Shown here in pieces: positions 1-9,160 of a DNA stretch of 64,000 nt. Numbering within the stretch: the stretch's first letter is position 1; the number at the start of each line of letters is the position of its first letter. Both the position numbers and the translations under genes were made by a program. The DNA is from Geojedonia sp051814705 (GTDB lineage: Bacteria > Bacteroidota > Bacteroidia > Flavobacteriales > Flavobacteriaceae): positions 119,132-183,131 of the forward strand of contig JBPWQW010000008.1 of assembly GCA_051814705.1 (NCBI GenBank). Reading direction: 5' to 3'. The notes under the pieces were generated by a model that made no database searches, was not told the DNA's origin, and saw nothing but the letters and a program-made list of their open reading frames with translations.

Positions 1-207
1 AGTGTGTTACGTGCCACTTCAGTGGTGAGAACCTTGCAAAATAAATACAATGTAGCGCCTGAAAAACTGATTGCTTCAGGGCGTAGCTTCTACCAACCTA
101 TTGCAGATAATGACACGAAAGAAAACCGTTCCAAAAATAGAAGAACACGCATCGTGATCCTTCCAAATATCAACAAGTTTTTTGCACTTATGGCTTCTGC
201 TGAATAA
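1..207 (+). CDS. OmpA-family protein, C-terminal end only
   Basis: The gene enters from the left edge; only the last 68 codons are present and the true start is outside. The visible part reads like the end of an OmpA/MotB peptidoglycan-binding domain: an alternating helix (LRATSVVRTLQNKY), the turn LIASGRSFYQPIADN, and the family-typical NRSKNRRTRIVI close to the C terminus, where the NxxxRRV-like Arg residues contact diaminopimelate. Such domains anchor outer-membrane or flagellar-stator-like proteins to the cell wall. A GTG at base 4 is in frame but is not a believable start because the domain is cut. A rho-independent terminator follows at 241-271. Whether this is an OmpA porin or a MotB-like protein cannot be told from this fragment. 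Confidence 0.8.
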   Translation, partial: SVLRATSVVRTLQNKYNVAPEKLIASGRSFYQPIADNDTKENRSKNRRTRIVILPNINKFFALMASAE

Positions 208-227
208 GCATGTAACAAAAACCAATA

Positions 228-674
228 TTAATTCATTCCAAAAGACTGCTCCATTGTGGAGTGGTCTTTTTGCTGTGAAGGACTTAAAGGTTTAGCGAGA
301 TGCTGTGCGAAAAAATCCATCATGTCTTCTTTAAGTTGGTAGTGCATGGCAATATAGTGGCGCATATCGTCTTTTAAAGCCCCTTGCCCTTCCGCTAAAC
401 CAATATCCAGAGTTTCGTTATAATCTGCCAATAGCAAACTGTTCATTCTGTGTTTGCAACGGTGCTTGAGTTTTGAAATCTCACTGCATTCAATTAAAAT
501 GCGGTTATGAAAGCTATCAATTAGTAACATCGCGCTTTTGTCATGGTCCCGTCCTGCAATGTCCTCCAGTTTTTCCTGAAAAGTATCCATTTCATTCATG
601 TGGAAACGCAATTCCCGTTTCCAGGTCTCGAGATTAAATTTTAAGTCGCTTAAATGAGAAGGTTTTGTCTGCAT
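228..674 (-). CDS. Conserved helical protein of unknown function
   Basis: This 148-residue, charged, soluble protein has no signal peptide or membrane segment. It looks almost entirely alpha-helical with heptad-like stretches (for example LETWKRELRFHMNEMDTFQEKLEDI), so a coiled-coil bundle is likely. I do not recognise a named domain. It starts 18 bases after the stop of the EF-G-like gene on the same strand, so the two are probably cotranscribed. Its last codons overlap the terminator of the convergent OmpA-family gene. Confidence 0.65.
   Translation of the reverse strand: MQTKPSHLSDLKFNLETWKRELRFHMNEMDTFQEKLEDIAGRDHDKSAMLLIDSFHNRILIECSEISKLKHRCKHRMNSLLLADYNETLDIGLAEGQGALKDDMRHYIAMHYQLKEDMMDFFAQHLAKPLSPSQQKDHSTMEQSFGMN
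241..271 (+). terminator. Rho-independent terminator of the OmpA-family gene
   Basis: A 13-bp stem (241-253 with 257-269, two G-U pairs, 3-base loop TTG) is followed by a short T run to 271. It begins 33 bases after the OmpA-family stop codon. It lies inside the last codons of the convergent gene at 228-674, so the terminator and that coding end share sequence. Read on the other strand the hairpin is also followed by a short T run, so it may work in both directions. Confidence 0.7.
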
Positions 675-692
675 AGTATTGAATTTATTAAT

Positions 693-2798
693 TTATGATT
701 CCTTTACAAGTTGTTTTTGCACGTTAGCGGGTACAGCTTGATATTCTGAAAACTGGGCCTGAAACGTGGCTTTACCTTGGGTTATCGACCTTAAATCGGT
801 AGAATAGCCGTAGAGCTCTGATGCTGGGACCATACATTTCAAAATTTGATAGGTATCCAGCGATTCATAACCCTGAATGATGGCTCTTCTGGATTGCAAA
901 TCGGTCATCACATTCCCCACCATATCGTCCTGAACCTTTACAATTAGTTCGTGTACAGGCTCCAAAAGTTTGGGATTGGAATTTAAAAAGGCTTCCTTAA
1001 AGGCATGGGCTGCTGCAATTTTGAAGGAAATATCATTGGAATCCACAGGGTGCATTTTACCATCGTAGACCATCACCCTCACATCCCGAATATAGGATCC
1101 CGTTAATGGACCAGATTCCATGACCTCCAAAACACCTTTTAAAACCGAGGGTAAATACCGCGTATCAATAACGCCTCCTACAATACAATTATAAAAAATA
1201 AGTTTCCCGCCCCAATCCAAATCAATTTCCTGTTTTCCTCTAATATTAAATCCTACGGGCTCTGGAATAGCGTCATGCCAAGGTTCAATTTTAAGATGGA
1301 CTTCACCAAATTGACCCGCACCGCCCGATTGTTTTTTATGCCTATAACTTGCAGCAGAACCCCTTTGGATGGTCTCTCTATAAGGAGTTTTAGGCTTTTC
1401 GAATACCGCCTCTACACCATAAATGTTTTTAAGTGACCAGTCTATTGTGGTCAAATGCAATTCGCCCTGACAACCCAAAAGCATTTCTTTGGTTTCATTG
1501 GAATAGCTGACAATCACCGTGGGATCCTGACTCCGTATTTTCTTCAAGGCCTCACTTAACTTTTCATCATCTTTAGTGTTGAGAGCCGAAACGGCTTTTT
1601 TCATTCTGGAATCCGGAAATTGTATAGGTTTTAATCCGGTAAGGTGTTTTCCTTCATATAAGGTATCGTTGGTTTCGGTATCTTTTAGTTTTAAAGTCGC
1701 CCCCAAATCACCCACCGTTAATGCATTGACTGGATTTCGGTTCTTGCCATCCATAATAAACAGCTGGTTAAAAGTTTCAGTATCTCCAGTTCTAGAATTG
1801 GTGAGTTTAACGTTAACCTTAATTTCACCCGAGGTGACTTTAAAAAAGGTCATCTGCCCCAAATTGGGCTGGTATAAAGTTTTATACACAAACAAGGTTG
1901 TTGGCGCATCCTTTGATGGCTTTACCAGATTGCCTTGTAAAGATTGTTGCGGTTGTAAATCTGAAGTGGCTGGCGCTACATTGTCAATAAAGCCCATTAG
2001 GCGGCCTGTGCCCATATCCAGCAATGCCGAGACACAGAAAACAGGAAAGAGTTCGTTGTTGATCATTCCGGCTTTGATGCCCTTGCGCATCTCATCTTCA
2101 TTGAGTGTGCCTTTATCAAAATACAGTTCCAAAAGTTCGTCATCATTTTCAGCTGCTTTTTCTATCAATTCATTTTGAAGCGTGTTGGCATACTCTTTTT
2201 GGTCCTCTGGAATTTCCAGTTTATCGGGCTTACCACCTTCTGGTTTAAACTTATAGCACTTCATTTTAAGCACATCGATAATGGCATGAGCGCCGTCTAA
2301 TTGTATGGGATATTGAATTTTTACGGCATTATTGCCCACTAAATTTTTGATGCTCTTAAAACTGTCTTCATATTTTACTGCTGGATGGTCGATTTGATTG
2401 ATAACAAATAAGGTCGGCTTTCTGTAGGCATCAATATAACTCCAAATAATTTCGGTGCCTACTTCTACGCCTTGTTTGCCATTTATAACGGCTACTATGG
2501 TATCGGCCACGCGAATGGAAGAAACGATTTCACCTATAAAATCGTCTAAGCCGGGTGTGTCTATAATATTAATCTTATAATTACGCCACTCCGTATGTAA
2601 CAAAGTGGCGTAAATGGAGGCTTTTCGTTCATGCTCGATGTCATGATAATCTGAAACTGTGTTTTGGTCTTCAATCGTTCCCCGTCTATTGATTAAACCC
2701 GCTTCAAAAAGCATGGTTTCTGCTAAGGTGGTTTTCCCACTGTAATGGGCACCTACAAAAACCACATTTTTGATGTGCTTATCGTCGAATATCTTCAT
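693..2798 (-). CDS. Elongation factor G-like translational GTPase (EF-G paralogue)
   Basis: The protein is about 701 residues, the length of EF-G, with the GTPase, domain II, and the EF-G IV/V domains. The P-loop is GAHYSGKT near residue 16, G3 is DTPGLDD, and G4 is NQID instead of the usual NKxD. The switch I signature RGIT of ordinary EF-G is RKAS here. These changes, and the lack of rpsL/rpsG/tuf neighbours, mark it as the EF-G-like paralogue common in Bacteroidota rather than housekeeping fusA. It probably acts on the ribosome, but its step is unknown. An upstream in-frame ATG would add 12 residues; I chose the ATG at 2798 because the family begins with the short lead into the P-loop. A small helical gene follows 18 bases downstream. 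Confidence 0.85.
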   Translation of the reverse strand: MKIFDDKHIKNVVFVGAHYSGKTTLAETMLFEAGLINRRGTIEDQNTVSDYHDIEHERKASIYATLLHTEWRNYKINIIDTPGLDDFIGEIVSSIRVADTIVAVINGKQGVEVGTEIIWSYIDAYRKPTLFVINQIDHPAVKYEDSFKSIKNLVGNNAVKIQYPIQLDGAHAIIDVLKMKCYKFKPEGGKPDKLEIPEDQKEYANTLQNELIEKAAENDDELLELYFDKGTLNEDEMRKGIKAGMINNELFPVFCVSALLDMGTGRLMGFIDNVAPATSDLQPQQSLQGNLVKPSKDAPTTLFVYKTLYQPNLGQMTFFKVTSGEIKVNVKLTNSRTGDTETFNQLFIMDGKNRNPVNALTVGDLGATLKLKDTETNDTLYEGKHLTGLKPIQFPDSRMKKAVSALNTKDDEKLSEALKKIRSQDPTVIVSYSNETKEMLLGCQGELHLTTIDWSLKNIYGVEAVFEKPKTPYRETIQRGSAASYRHKKQSGGAGQFGEVHLKIEPWHDAIPEPVGFNIRGKQEIDLDWGGKLIFYNCIVGGVIDTRYLPSVLKGVLEVMESGPLTGSYIRDVRVMVYDGKMHPVDSNDISFKIAAAHAFKEAFLNSNPKLLEPVHELIVKVQDDMVGNVMTDLQSRRAIIQGYESLDTYQILKCMVPASELYGYSTDLRSITQGKATFQAQFSEYQAVPANVQKQLVKES

Positions 2799-3033
2799 GT
2801 TAATTAGATATTTGCACTTTAAATATAAGCCCATTTATTCAAAAAAAAAAATGATTTCCACCAACATATTTGTTAAAATGCAATTCACCGCTGTTTTTAA
2901 TCAAAATTGTAGGTGTCCGCTTTCCGTGCATCTGGTATGAAATATTAAATGACCGATGGTTTTTACTAAAGAACATCCTTGGTTTCACATAAATTAAGTG
3001 TTGAAAAAACAGGTAAAATTAAGTTGTATATGG

Positions 3034-3041
3034 TATTTTTG
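3034..3041 (+). promoter_or_regulatory. Candidate -7 box for the mechanosensitive channel gene
   Basis: TATTTTTG matches the Bacteroidota -7 consensus TAnnTTTG exactly and lies 41 bases before the ATG at 3082. No clear -33 TTG is seen at the usual spacing. It lies in the 283-base divergent region 2799-3081, in which I see no gene. Confidence 0.4.
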
Positions 3042-3081
3042 CTGTCTTATTTAATAGCTGAAACATTAAAAGCCAAGTAAA

Positions 3082-4353
3082 ATGAATAGTATAAAACATT
3101 TACTCTACGATTATTTAATGTCTTCGGGTTTGAGCAAAACCACGGCAGAATACCTGAATATGTTCGCGCTACTGCTGGCCGTGTTGATTGTTGTTTTTTT
3201 GATTGATATTATTATTAAAAAACTATTAATCAAGGCCTTTGCTCAATTCGCCTTGAGGTCCAAAACCACATTTGATGATTTTTTGGTCTCCAATAAAGTA
3301 CCAAGAAACATAGCACATATTCTGCCCTTTTTATTGGCCATTAAGTTCATTCCAATTGTATTTTTTGATTTTCCAGAGTTTAAAATCCTAGTTGAAAAAG
3401 GTCTGGAAGTTTTTGCTATTGTATTGACCCTATGGATTGTTAGAAGTGTATTAAACACCCTTAAGGATTATTTTAAAACCTTGCCTCGCTTAAAGGATAA
3501 ACCCATTGATAGCTATATCCAGGTCTTTATGATTTTTGCTTGGATTGGTGGATTTATGTCGGCAATTGCCATCATCACCAACACGCCGTTTTTTAAGTTT
3601 TTAACGGCCATGGGCGCTGCCTCTGCGGTCATCATTTTGATATTCAAGGATACCATTCTGGGTTTTGTGGCCAGTATTCAGGTATCTATAAATAATATGG
3701 TCAACATTGGTGATTGGATCACTTTTGAGAAATACGGTGCTGACGGAGACGTGATTGAAATTAATTTGGCCACGGTTAAAGTTCAAAACTTTGATAAAAC
3801 CATTACCACCATTCCTACTTATGCCCTGATTTCGGAATCGTTCCAAAATTGGCGTGGTATGGTAAATTCGGATGGGAGACGTATTAAACGGTCTTTAAAC
3901 ATTAAATTAGATAGCGTTCGCTATTTAACTAAAGATCAGGTAGATAAATTGAGTGAAATTCAACTCATCACCGCCTACATTAAGAAGCGACAAAGCGATA
4001 TTGATGCCTATAATATTAAAAATAATATTGATAAGAGCCTGCTTTTAAATGGAAGAAACCTTACCAATTTGGGTGTGTTCAGAAAATATGTTGAATCCTA
4101 TATTGAAAATCATCCAGCCATCAATAAAACCATGATGATTATGGTGCGCCAGCTTGAACCGACAACTCAAGGAATTCCTTTAGAAATTTATGCCTTCAGC
4201 AGTGATAAACGCTGGGAAAACTACGAATATATTATGGCCGATGTTTTTGATCATGTCATTGCTGCCGTACCCTATTTTGAATTGGAACTTTTTGAACAGC
4301 CCAGCGATTCCACCTTTAGGGACATTAAAAATGAGATTGCACAAAAAAAGTGA
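3082..4353 (+). CDS. Mechanosensitive ion channel of the MscS superfamily (YbdG-like)
   Basis: This 423-residue inner-membrane protein has about five hydrophobic segments in its first half (near residues 20-45, 85-110, 125-145, 155-180 and 180-205). A pore-lining, Gly/Ala-rich MscS helix follows (FLTAMGAASAVIILIFKDTILGF in short pieces), then the beta domain (INNMVNIGDWITFEKYGADG, VIEINLATVKVQNFDKT, IPTYALISESFQNW). The long C-terminal part and the IPTYALIS motif fit the YbdG/miniconductance branch, which protects cells on osmotic downshift. It stands alone between a divergent promoter region and a convergent leu operon. Confidence 0.92.
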   Translation: MNSIKHLLYDYLMSSGLSKTTAEYLNMFALLLAVLIVVFLIDIIIKKLLIKAFAQFALRSKTTFDDFLVSNKVPRNIAHILPFLLAIKFIPIVFFDFPEFKILVEKGLEVFAIVLTLWIVRSVLNTLKDYFKTLPRLKDKPIDSYIQVFMIFAWIGGFMSAIAIITNTPFFKFLTAMGAASAVIILIFKDTILGFVASIQVSINNMVNIGDWITFEKYGADGDVIEINLATVKVQNFDKTITTIPTYALISESFQNWRGMVNSDGRRIKRSLNIKLDSVRYLTKDQVDKLSEIQLITAYIKKRQSDIDAYNIKNNIDKSLLLNGRNLTNLGVFRKYVESYIENHPAINKTMMIMVRQLEPTTQGIPLEIYAFSSDKRWENYEYIMADVFDHVIAAVPYFELELFEQPSDSTFRDIKNEIAQKK

Positions 4354-4386
4354 TGAGCTTTCAGTAAAAATCTTGTTAAAATAATA

Positions 4387-4465
4387 GAACGCTGATGACG
4401 CTGATTTTTTATTATAGCCGCCGATCGATCTTATAAATCATAACAGATCAGCGTCATCAGCGTTC
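4387..4465. repeat. Perfect 19-bp inverted repeat between convergent genes
   Basis: The arms GAACGCTGATGACGCTGAT (4387-4405) and its exact reverse complement (4447-4465) are separated by 41 bases. Each arm holds a direct repeat of GCTGAT spaced by GAC. It fills most of the 137-bp gap between the channel gene and leuB, whose 3' ends face each other. The loop is long and the T run after the left arm is inside the loop, so it is not a classic terminator. It could still act as a bidirectional transcript end or be a dispersed repeat. Confidence 0.85.
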
Positions 4466-4490
4466 CATATTAGATACCACCATCATTGTA

Positions 4491-5549
4491 TTAGATATGG
4501 CTTGCCAACCAATCACCAACTTCACTCGTTTTATAAGCTGTTTTACCATTCGCCAGATCTTCGGTTACGATGCCTTCTGCTAGCGATTGATCCACTACCG
4601 TCCTAATGGCTTCGGCTTCTTCCTTCAACCCAAAAGCGTCTTCAAACATCATGGCTGCGGACAAGACTGTGGCCAAAGGGTTGGCGATATCAAGTCCGGT
4701 GGCTTGGGGATAAGACCCGTGGATGGGTTCGTAAAGCGAGGTGTGCTCCCCTACCGAAGCCGAAGGCATCAAACCCATCGAGCCAGATATCACCGACGCT
4801 TCATCGGTTAAAATATCTCCAAATAGGTTTTCGGTAATCAGCACATCATAACTATTAGGCCATTGCACCAGACGCATCGCCACGGCATCAACAAATTCAT
4901 AGCTCACCACGACCTCCGGATATTCTTCTTCCATGGCTTGGACGGTTTCTCTCCATAAACGTGAGGTTTCCAAAACATTGGCTTTATCTACACAGCACAG
5001 TTTTTTAGATCGTGTCATGGCCAGTTCAAAGCCTTTTTTAGCCAAGCGTTGTACTTCAGCCCTGGTATAGACACAATGATCATAAGCGGTTTCGCCACCA
5101 TCGCTTCTCCCCTTCTCTCCAAAGTAAATGCCTCCGGTCAGTTCGCGTAAAAACACCAAATCGGTGCCTTCAATACGTTCTCTCTTTAATGGTGAGTTGT
5201 CAATTAAAGATGGAAAGGTAAAAGTGGGTCTAATATTGGCAAACAAACCCAATTTCTTCCGCATTTTAAGCAGTCCTTGTTCTGGACGAACCGTTGCACT
5301 GGGGTCGTTATCGTATTTAGGATGTCCAATGGCTCCAAACAACACCGCATCAGCTTGCATACAGATGTCATGGGTTTCGTCGGGATAGGGCTCGCCAACA
5401 GCGTCTATTGCCGCAGCACCTGTCAATGCGGGTTTCCAGGTGATATCATGTCCGAATTTTACAGCTATGGCATCACAGACCTTAACGGCTTGTGCAATGA
5501 CTTCGGGACCAATGCCGTCTCCTGCTAACAGCGCTATATTTAATTTCAT
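4491..5549 (-). CDS. leuB: 3-isopropylmalate dehydrogenase
   Basis: LeuB oxidatively decarboxylates 3-isopropylmalate to 2-oxoisocaproate with NAD+ in leucine synthesis. The 352-residue length is normal. Visible signatures are the N-terminal LLAGDGIGPEV, the substrate loop FLRELTGGIYFGEKGR, the catalytic lysine region CCVDKANVLE, and the isocitrate/isopropylmalate dehydrogenase signature ENLFGDILTDEASVISGS with metal-binding Asp residues. It is the last gene of leuCDAB, 9 bases after leuA. Confidence 0.97.
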   Translation of the reverse strand: MKLNIALLAGDGIGPEVIAQAVKVCDAIAVKFGHDITWKPALTGAAAIDAVGEPYPDETHDICMQADAVLFGAIGHPKYDNDPSATVRPEQGLLKMRKKLGLFANIRPTFTFPSLIDNSPLKRERIEGTDLVFLRELTGGIYFGEKGRSDGGETAYDHCVYTRAEVQRLAKKGFELAMTRSKKLCCVDKANVLETSRLWRETVQAMEEEYPEVVVSYEFVDAVAMRLVQWPNSYDVLITENLFGDILTDEASVISGSMGLMPSASVGEHTSLYEPIHGSYPQATGLDIANPLATVLSAAMMFEDAFGLKEEAEAIRTVVDQSLAEGIVTEDLANGKTAYKTSEVGDWLASHI

Positions 5550-5558
5550 AGGGTATAC

Positions 5559-7076
5559 TTAAGTTGTGATAATATTCAACATTTTCTCGGTGGCCTTTAT
5601 GGCAGATACGGTTTGATCTGAATCTAATCCACGGGTTTTAAATTCTTTATCGGGACTTTTCCAAGTTATGATGGTTTCGCACAATGCATCGGAATGGCTA
5701 CCGGGAGGGATTCTCACGGCATAATCAATAAGATCTGGGAGTACAGCGTTCCTCAAGCTAAAAACGCTTCTGATGGCATTCATAAACGCATCAAATTGCC
5801 CATCGCCTTGCGCGTGCTCTTCAAAGATGTCTCCGTCAATGGAAATCGATACCGTGGTTGAAGGTCTTAAACCCTTGGAATGGGTTAGGACATAAGATTC
5901 GACCTTAACTTTTTCCTGATAGGTATAGCTGTCTAAAACATCCGAAATAATATAAGGCAAATCTTCTTTGGTTACGACCTGTTTTTTGTCACCTAATTCG
6001 ATGATGCGCTGGGTTACTTTTTTGAGATCGTCATCATTTAATTGAAGGCCGAGTTCCTGTAAATTCTTTTGGATATTTGCCTTTCCTGAAGCTTTTCCCA
6101 AGGCATACTTTCTGGTCCTTCCAAAGCGCTCGGGCATCAAATCACTACAATAAAGATTTTTTTTATTGTCCCCGTCGGCATGGATTCCAGCGGTTTGCGT
6201 GAATACATTGGCTCCAATTATCGGCCTATTGGCAGGAATCAACACCCCTGAAAAATTCTCGACCAGTTTGCTGACGGTATATAGCATTTTTTCATTGACT
6301 CCAATTTCAATCTCAGGCAGAAAATCGTTGATAACGGCTATGGTACTGGCCATGGCTGCGTTACCTGCCCGTTCTCCCATGCCATTTACGGTTAAATGAA
6401 GTCCGTCTGCTCCCGCTTTTAAGGCTTCCATAGCGTTTGAAACACCTAAATCGTAATCGTTATGCGCATGAAAGTCAAAATGCAAATGCGGATAGGTATC
6501 TTTAATTTCCTTTATAAAATCATAAGATTCTGAAGGTGTCAAAACTCCCAAGGTATCGGGAAGCATAATGCGTTTTATAGGTTGTGTGGACAGAAACTCC
6601 AAATATTGAAAAACATAGTCTTTAGAATTCCGCATCCCATTGCTCCAATCTTCCAGATAGATATTGGTTTCGATTCCTTTATTAGCCGCTAAAGTAATGG
6701 CTTCTTTAATTTCTTTAAAATGCTGATTTGGAGTCTTTTTTAATTGATGAGTTAAATGATTTAATGAACCTTTGGTCAACAAATTTTGAACCTTTGCCCC
6801 TGCTGCGACCATCCAAGAAATTGAAACCCCATTATCGACAAAGGTCAAGACTTCAACGGCCTGTAAATAGCCATTTTCATTGGCCCACTGGGTCACGTCT
6901 TTTACAGCTTGTAGTTCGCCTTCGGATACTCTTGCAGAGGCAATCTCAATACGATCTACTTTTAATTCTTCCAGTAAAAGTTTAGCAATGGTTAATTTTT
7001 CGGAAGCAGAAAACGACACACTTGAGGTTTGCTCACCATCGCGCAACGTCGTATCCATTATTTCGATTTTCCTCAT
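5559..7076 (-). CDS. leuA: 2-isopropylmalate synthase
   Basis: LeuA condenses acetyl-CoA with 2-oxoisovalerate, the committed step to leucine. The 505-residue protein opens with the HMGL-like TIM-barrel signature MDTTLRDGEQT (the catalytic Arg and metal Asp lie here), has the HxH metal motif DFHAHND, and the GERAGNAA loop. The C-terminal ~130 residues (from about YQEKVKVESYVL) form the LeuA dimer/regulatory domain, so leucine feedback is expected. Citramalate synthase is the alternative for this subfamily, but the clustering with leuCDB favours isopropylmalate synthase. It begins 6 bases after leuD. Confidence 0.93.
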   Translation of the reverse strand: MRKIEIMDTTLRDGEQTSSVSFSASEKLTIAKLLLEELKVDRIEIASARVSEGELQAVKDVTQWANENGYLQAVEVLTFVDNGVSISWMVAAGAKVQNLLTKGSLNHLTHQLKKTPNQHFKEIKEAITLAANKGIETNIYLEDWSNGMRNSKDYVFQYLEFLSTQPIKRIMLPDTLGVLTPSESYDFIKEIKDTYPHLHFDFHAHNDYDLGVSNAMEALKAGADGLHLTVNGMGERAGNAAMASTIAVINDFLPEIEIGVNEKMLYTVSKLVENFSGVLIPANRPIIGANVFTQTAGIHADGDNKKNLYCSDLMPERFGRTRKYALGKASGKANIQKNLQELGLQLNDDDLKKVTQRIIELGDKKQVVTKEDLPYIISDVLDSYTYQEKVKVESYVLTHSKGLRPSTTVSISIDGDIFEEHAQGDGQFDAFMNAIRSVFSLRNAVLPDLIDYAVRIPPGSHSDALCETIITWKSPDKEFKTRGLDSDQTVSAIKATEKMLNIITT

Positions 7077-7082
7077 CTTTGC

Positions 7083-7679
7083 TTAATGTATAAGTCCTTC
7101 AGCAAAGGCTTCTATGTCACCCTTTATGTTTTGCAAATAGTCGATATCGTCATAACCATTCAGCATATTTCCTTTTTTATAGCTGTTGATCTCAAAAGAC
7201 TCTTGAGCTTGGGTCGATAAAATGCTAATGGTTTGATTAGGAAGGTTGACTTCCAATACGGTATTAGCGTCATCATAAATGGCCTTGTAGATCTGTTCCA
7301 GAAATTCTGGACTTACCTGTACGGGTAACACCCCGATATTTAAACAGTTATTTCTAAAAATATCAGCAAAAAAGCTAGACACAACGCAACGAAAGCCATA
7401 GTCGTAAATCGCCCAAGCAGCGTGTTCTCTTGAAGATCCGGAACCAAAATTCTTGCCTCCCACTAATATTTTTCCGCTATAAATGGGGTTGTTCAATACA
7501 AAGTTTTCCTTAGGCGTATCATCGGCATTATAACGCCAATCCCGAAACAGGTTATCTCCAAAGCCTTCACGTTTGGTGGCTTTTAAAAACCGTGCTGGTA
7601 TAATCTGATCGGTATCAATATTTTCAAGAGGTAACGGAACCGCTGTAGTTGTTAGGATATTAAATTTATCGTAAGCCAT
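7083..7679 (-). CDS. leuD: 3-isopropylmalate dehydratase small subunit
   Basis: LeuD pairs with LeuC to isomerise 2- to 3-isopropylmalate. The 198-residue length is typical. Signatures are LENIDTDQIIPARFLK at the N terminus and the swivelling-domain loop GKNFGSGSSREHA, whose Ser and Arg bind substrate. It lies 41 bases downstream of leuC and 6 bases before leuA in the same operon. Confidence 0.97.
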   Translation of the reverse strand: MAYDKFNILTTTAVPLPLENIDTDQIIPARFLKATKREGFGDNLFRDWRYNADDTPKENFVLNNPIYSGKILVGGKNFGSGSSREHAAWAIYDYGFRCVVSSFFADIFRNNCLNIGVLPVQVSPEFLEQIYKAIYDDANTVLEVNLPNQTISILSTQAQESFEINSYKKGNMLNGYDDIDYLQNIKGDIEAFAEGLIH

Positions 7680-7720
7680 GATTTACTGTGTTTTGTTGAT
7701 TTGTTTTTAAAAGGCACTGA

Positions 7721-9115
7721 TTATAATAAGTCTCTTGGGTCAGTAACCACACCCGTAACTGCAGCAGCTGCCGCGACGAGAGGGCTTGCTAAAAGCGTTC
7801 TGGATCCTGGGCCTTGTCGCCCTTCAAAGTTTCTATTGGATGTGCTCACGGCGTATTTGCCTGCGGGTATTTTATCGTCGTTCATGGCCAAACAGGCTGA
7901 ACAACCAGGTTGTCTTAATGAAAAACCAGCTTCGGTGATGATATCCAATAGCCCTTCTTCCTTAATTTTCTCCTCTACTTCGTGAGATCCAGGAACCAAC
8001 CAAGCGGTTATGTTCTCGGCTTTTTTCTTTCCTTTGACTATGGAAGCAAAAGCTCGGAAGTCTTCAATCCTACCATTAGTACAGCTACCCATAAAGATAT
8101 AATCAACCCGCTTGCCAATCATGGCTTCATTTTCTTTATAACCCATATAGGATAATGAGTTTTTGTAGCTTGCAACGCCGCCTTCAACGTCATGGGCATC
8201 TGGAATATGTTTTGAAATCCCCATTCCCATCCCTGGATTGGTTCCATAGGTAATCATGGGTTCTATATCGCTTGCATTGAACGTGATCTCTTTATCAAAG
8301 ACCACATCTGGATCTGTTTTTAAGGTTTTCCAATAGGCAACGGCTTTGTCCCAAGCTTCTCCTTTTAAGGATAAAGGTTTATCTTTTAAATAGGTAAAAG
8401 TCGTTTCGTCAGGTGCAATCATACCACCACGCGCGCCCATTTCAATAGACAGGTTACACACGGTCATACGGCCTTCCATGGTCATGGTTTCAAAAACATC
8501 TCCTGCGTATTCCACAAAATAACCTGTAGCACCCGAGGTGGACAATTTTGAAATAATGTATAAAGCCACGTCTTTTGGTGTCACTCCTTTACCCAAATGC
8601 CCATTGACATTTATTCGCATTTTTTTGGGTTTAGGCTGCATGATACATTGTGTGGAAAGTACCATTTCTACTTCAGAGGTACCGATACCAAATGCAATGG
8701 CTCCAAAAGCTCCATGTGTTGACGTATGTGAATCACCACAAACAATGGTGGCTCCAGGAAAAGTAATTCCGTTTTCGGGACCTACAACATGAACAATTCC
8801 GTTTTTTTGATGTCCAAGACCCCAATGGGTTATGCCATATTCGTTGGAATTGTCCTCAAGCGCTTTTAATTGATTGGCAGACAAAGGATCTTCAACGGGT
8901 AAATGCTGATTTATAGTTGGTGTATTATGGTCGGCAGTTGCGAAAGTTCGCTCAGGATATAACACGTTTAATCCCCGAGTCTTTAACCCTAAAAAGGCTA
9001 CCGGGCTGGTTACCTCGTGGATAAAGTGGCGGTCAATAAAAAACACATCAGGACCTCCTTCAATTTTTCTCACAACATGCGAATCCCATACCTTATCAAA
9101 TAATGTCTTACCCAT
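7721..9115 (-). CDS. leuC: 3-isopropylmalate dehydratase large subunit
   Basis: LeuC carries the [4Fe-4S] cluster of isopropylmalate isomerase. The 464-residue length is normal. Cluster ligands are the Cys in GSCTNGR and the pair in PGCSACLAMN near the C terminus. The aconitase-family motifs CGDSHTSTHGAFG and EGRMTVCN are present. It is the first gene of leuCDAB, with a candidate -7 box at 9153-9160. Confidence 0.97.
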   Translation of the reverse strand: MGKTLFDKVWDSHVVRKIEGGPDVFFIDRHFIHEVTSPVAFLGLKTRGLNVLYPERTFATADHNTPTINQHLPVEDPLSANQLKALEDNSNEYGITHWGLGHQKNGIVHVVGPENGITFPGATIVCGDSHTSTHGAFGAIAFGIGTSEVEMVLSTQCIMQPKPKKMRINVNGHLGKGVTPKDVALYIISKLSTSGATGYFVEYAGDVFETMTMEGRMTVCNLSIEMGARGGMIAPDETTFTYLKDKPLSLKGEAWDKAVAYWKTLKTDPDVVFDKEITFNASDIEPMITYGTNPGMGMGISKHIPDAHDVEGGVASYKNSLSYMGYKENEAMIGKRVDYIFMGSCTNGRIEDFRAFASIVKGKKKAENITAWLVPGSHEVEEKIKEEGLLDIITEAGFSLRQPGCSACLAMNDDKIPAGKYAVSTSNRNFEGRQGPGSRTLLASPLVAAAAAVTGVVTDPRDLL

Positions 9116-9152
9116 ACTTTTTTACATTTAAATGCTGATTAATTTAAGTGTG

Positions 9153-9160
9153 CAAAATTA
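9153..9160 (-). promoter_or_regulatory. Candidate -7 box for leuCDAB
   Basis: On the minus strand TAATTTTG fits TAnnTTTG, 37 bases before the leuC ATG. No consensus -33 is seen. The implied leader is too short for a peptide attenuator. The remaining intergenic DNA up to 9402 (287 bp in all) shows no gene, no leucine-rich leader peptide and no strong hairpin that I could find. Confidence 0.4.

Noticed and set aside
1576..2178. 200-residue plus-strand ORF opposite the EF-G-like gene
   Set aside because: It is a shadow frame inside a conserved gene with strong family evidence on the other strand.
2835..3081. 29-codon plus-strand ORF in the divergent region before the channel gene
   Set aside because: It has no promoter of its own, no signal peptide or domain, and its length is expected by chance.
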